This document shows positions 6,233-7,746 of a stretch of 7,746 nt of DNA, piece after piece. The stretch is from Chloroflexota bacterium (lineage in GTDB: Bacteria > Chloroflexota > Ktedonobacteria > Ktedonobacterales > Ktedonobacteraceae). The DNA lies in assembly GCA_021828635.1 (NCBI GenBank), contig JAJZEJ010000019.1, forward strand, positions 1 through 7,746. The letters run 5' to 3'. The notes beneath the pieces were generated by a model. It made no database searches. It had not been told where the DNA came from and saw only the letters and a program-made list of their open reading frames with translations. The translations under genes were made by a program, and so were the position numbers. Each line of letters opens with the position of its first letter. The stretch's first letter is position 1.

Positions 6233-6238
6233 TATACT
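6233..6238 (+). promoter_or_regulatory. -10 box of the sqdB promoter
   Basis: TATACT at 6233-6238 is a good -10 hexamer about 105 bp before the sqdB ATG. No -35 of consensus quality lies 16-18 bp upstream (TTGTAA is at 13 bp, TTAACA at 20 bp), which fits an activator-dependent promoter using the repeats at 6196-6222. Confidence 0.5.
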
Positions 6239-6261
6239 ATTCTTGTAGATAGGGGATCTGT

Positions 6262-6286
6262 GAGAGGGCTTGCACCCTTTCTTTTT
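6262..6286 (+). terminator. Terminator-like hairpin in the sqdB leader
   Basis: GAGAGGG (6262-6268) pairs with CCCTTTC (6275-6281) as a 7-bp stem with one G-U, a 6-base loop, and TTTTT directly after (6282-6286). It lies about 58 bp before the sqdB ATG. The 5' arm can instead pair with AAGCTCTC at 6296-6303 (8 pairs around a two-base bulge), so a switch between two folds is possible. The stem is short, so termination may be partial. Confidence 0.4.
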
Positions 6287-6332
6287 GAAAACGGGAAGCT
6301 CTCCGCCGATCATAACATCAATTCAGGCATAA

Positions 6333-7520
<1,188 letters not shown>

Positions 7521-7524
7521 TGAA

Positions 7525-7746
7525 TCACGCCCCTACGGAGGAATGCAGAAAACTACAGATAACAGGCATAATCGATTGGTTGGCTTGCACATTCCACGCC
7601 CTATATATGCGCGTACTCTCCCTTTTCTCATATAACAGCGCGGGATTTGCTGTAATAGCCTGAATCAATTGCCTCTGTAGGTTCGGTTCCAGAGCAACCC
7701 AACCAAGATTGTGCTGTTTCAAAAACCGTAAGTTGGGTGTCTCCTG
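7525..7746 (-). CDS. Second GT28/MGDG-synthase-like glycosyltransferase, C-terminal part
   Basis: The frame is open from the right edge of the window to TGA at 7527-7525, giving the last 73 residues of a gene that starts outside. From QETPNLRF onward it aligns without gaps to the C-terminus of the glycosyltransferase at 403-1518: about 39 of the first 67 residues are identical, including QHNLGWV and WNVQANQSI. It contains the end of the PGQETPN donor-site motif and the closing helices of the GT-B fold. A TTG inside this segment (7722) is not a start, because homology continues upstream of it. It converges on sqdB with a 4-bp gap and so is not in its operon, but closeness suggests a shared role in glycolipid synthesis. 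Confidence 0.85.
   Translation of the reverse strand, partial: QETPNLRFLKQHNLGWVALEPNLQRQLIQAITANPALLYEKRESTRIYRAWNVQANQSIMPVICSFLHSSVGA

Noticed and set aside
7720..7722. TTG at 7722 as the start of a short independent gene
   Set aside because: Homology to the other glycosyltransferase continues upstream through the window edge (QETPNLRF), so this is an internal codon of a truncated gene.

Overview
This window looks like chromosomal DNA from a moderate-GC, non-proteobacterial bacterium, most plausibly a Ktedonobacteria-type member of Chloroflexota. That placement is an inference from the gene mix (a bacterial SqdB/SQD1, two MGDG-synthase-like glycosyltransferases, a COG4586/4587/3694-type exporter, a DUF3830 protein) and from the frequent TTG/GTG starts. 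It was not checked by a database search. No phage, transposon, CRISPR, tRNA or rRNA signal was seen.

Layout. (1) 2-382, plus: the end of a DUF3830 gene whose start lies outside the window. (2) 403-2900, minus: a three-gene unit transcribed from a very good sigma70-like promoter at 2949-2977. It encodes a small membrane-anchored protein of unknown function, a divergent DedA-family membrane protein with a degenerate repeat tail, and a GT28/MGDG-synthase-like glycosyltransferase. The first two overlap by TTGA, and the third follows after 66 bp. (3) 3081-5839, minus: a tight three-gene ABC exporter operon (ATPase, then two ABC-2 type permeases). Two of its starts are better placed at internal ATGs with clear ribosome binding sites than at the longer TTG/GTG alternatives. 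(4) 5840-6344: a 505-bp divergent regulatory region. (5) 6345-7520, plus: UDP-sulfoquinovose synthase (sqdB/SQD1), complete with catalytic Thr/Tyr/Lys. (6) 7525-7746, minus: the C-terminal end of a second glycosyltransferase, a close paralogue of the one at 403-1518, convergent with sqdB and cut by the window edge.

The most interesting part is the divergent region. On the sqdB side there is an array of TTAAC-type direct repeats with 10-11 bp periodicity, ending 10 bp before a TATACT -10 box. This is the architecture of PhoB/PhoP/SphR-activated promoters and fits the known use of sulfolipid to replace phospholipid under phosphate starvation. On the exporter side there is a consensus TTGACA promoter with an imperfect palindrome over its -35. 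A leader of about 280 nt follows, containing a 39-codon methionine-rich ORF and then a perfect 13-bp hairpin with a U6 tract just before the ATPase ribosome binding site, which looks like an attenuator. The sqdB leader also holds a terminator-like hairpin with a possible competing fold.

Working model (inference): this is a membrane-lipid remodelling neighbourhood. SqdB would make UDP-sulfoquinovose, and one or both GT28-type enzymes would put sugars (possibly sulfoquinovose) on diacylglycerol. The DedA protein and the exporter would act in membrane lipid or envelope transport, with part of the locus under phosphate control and the exporter under leader-based control.
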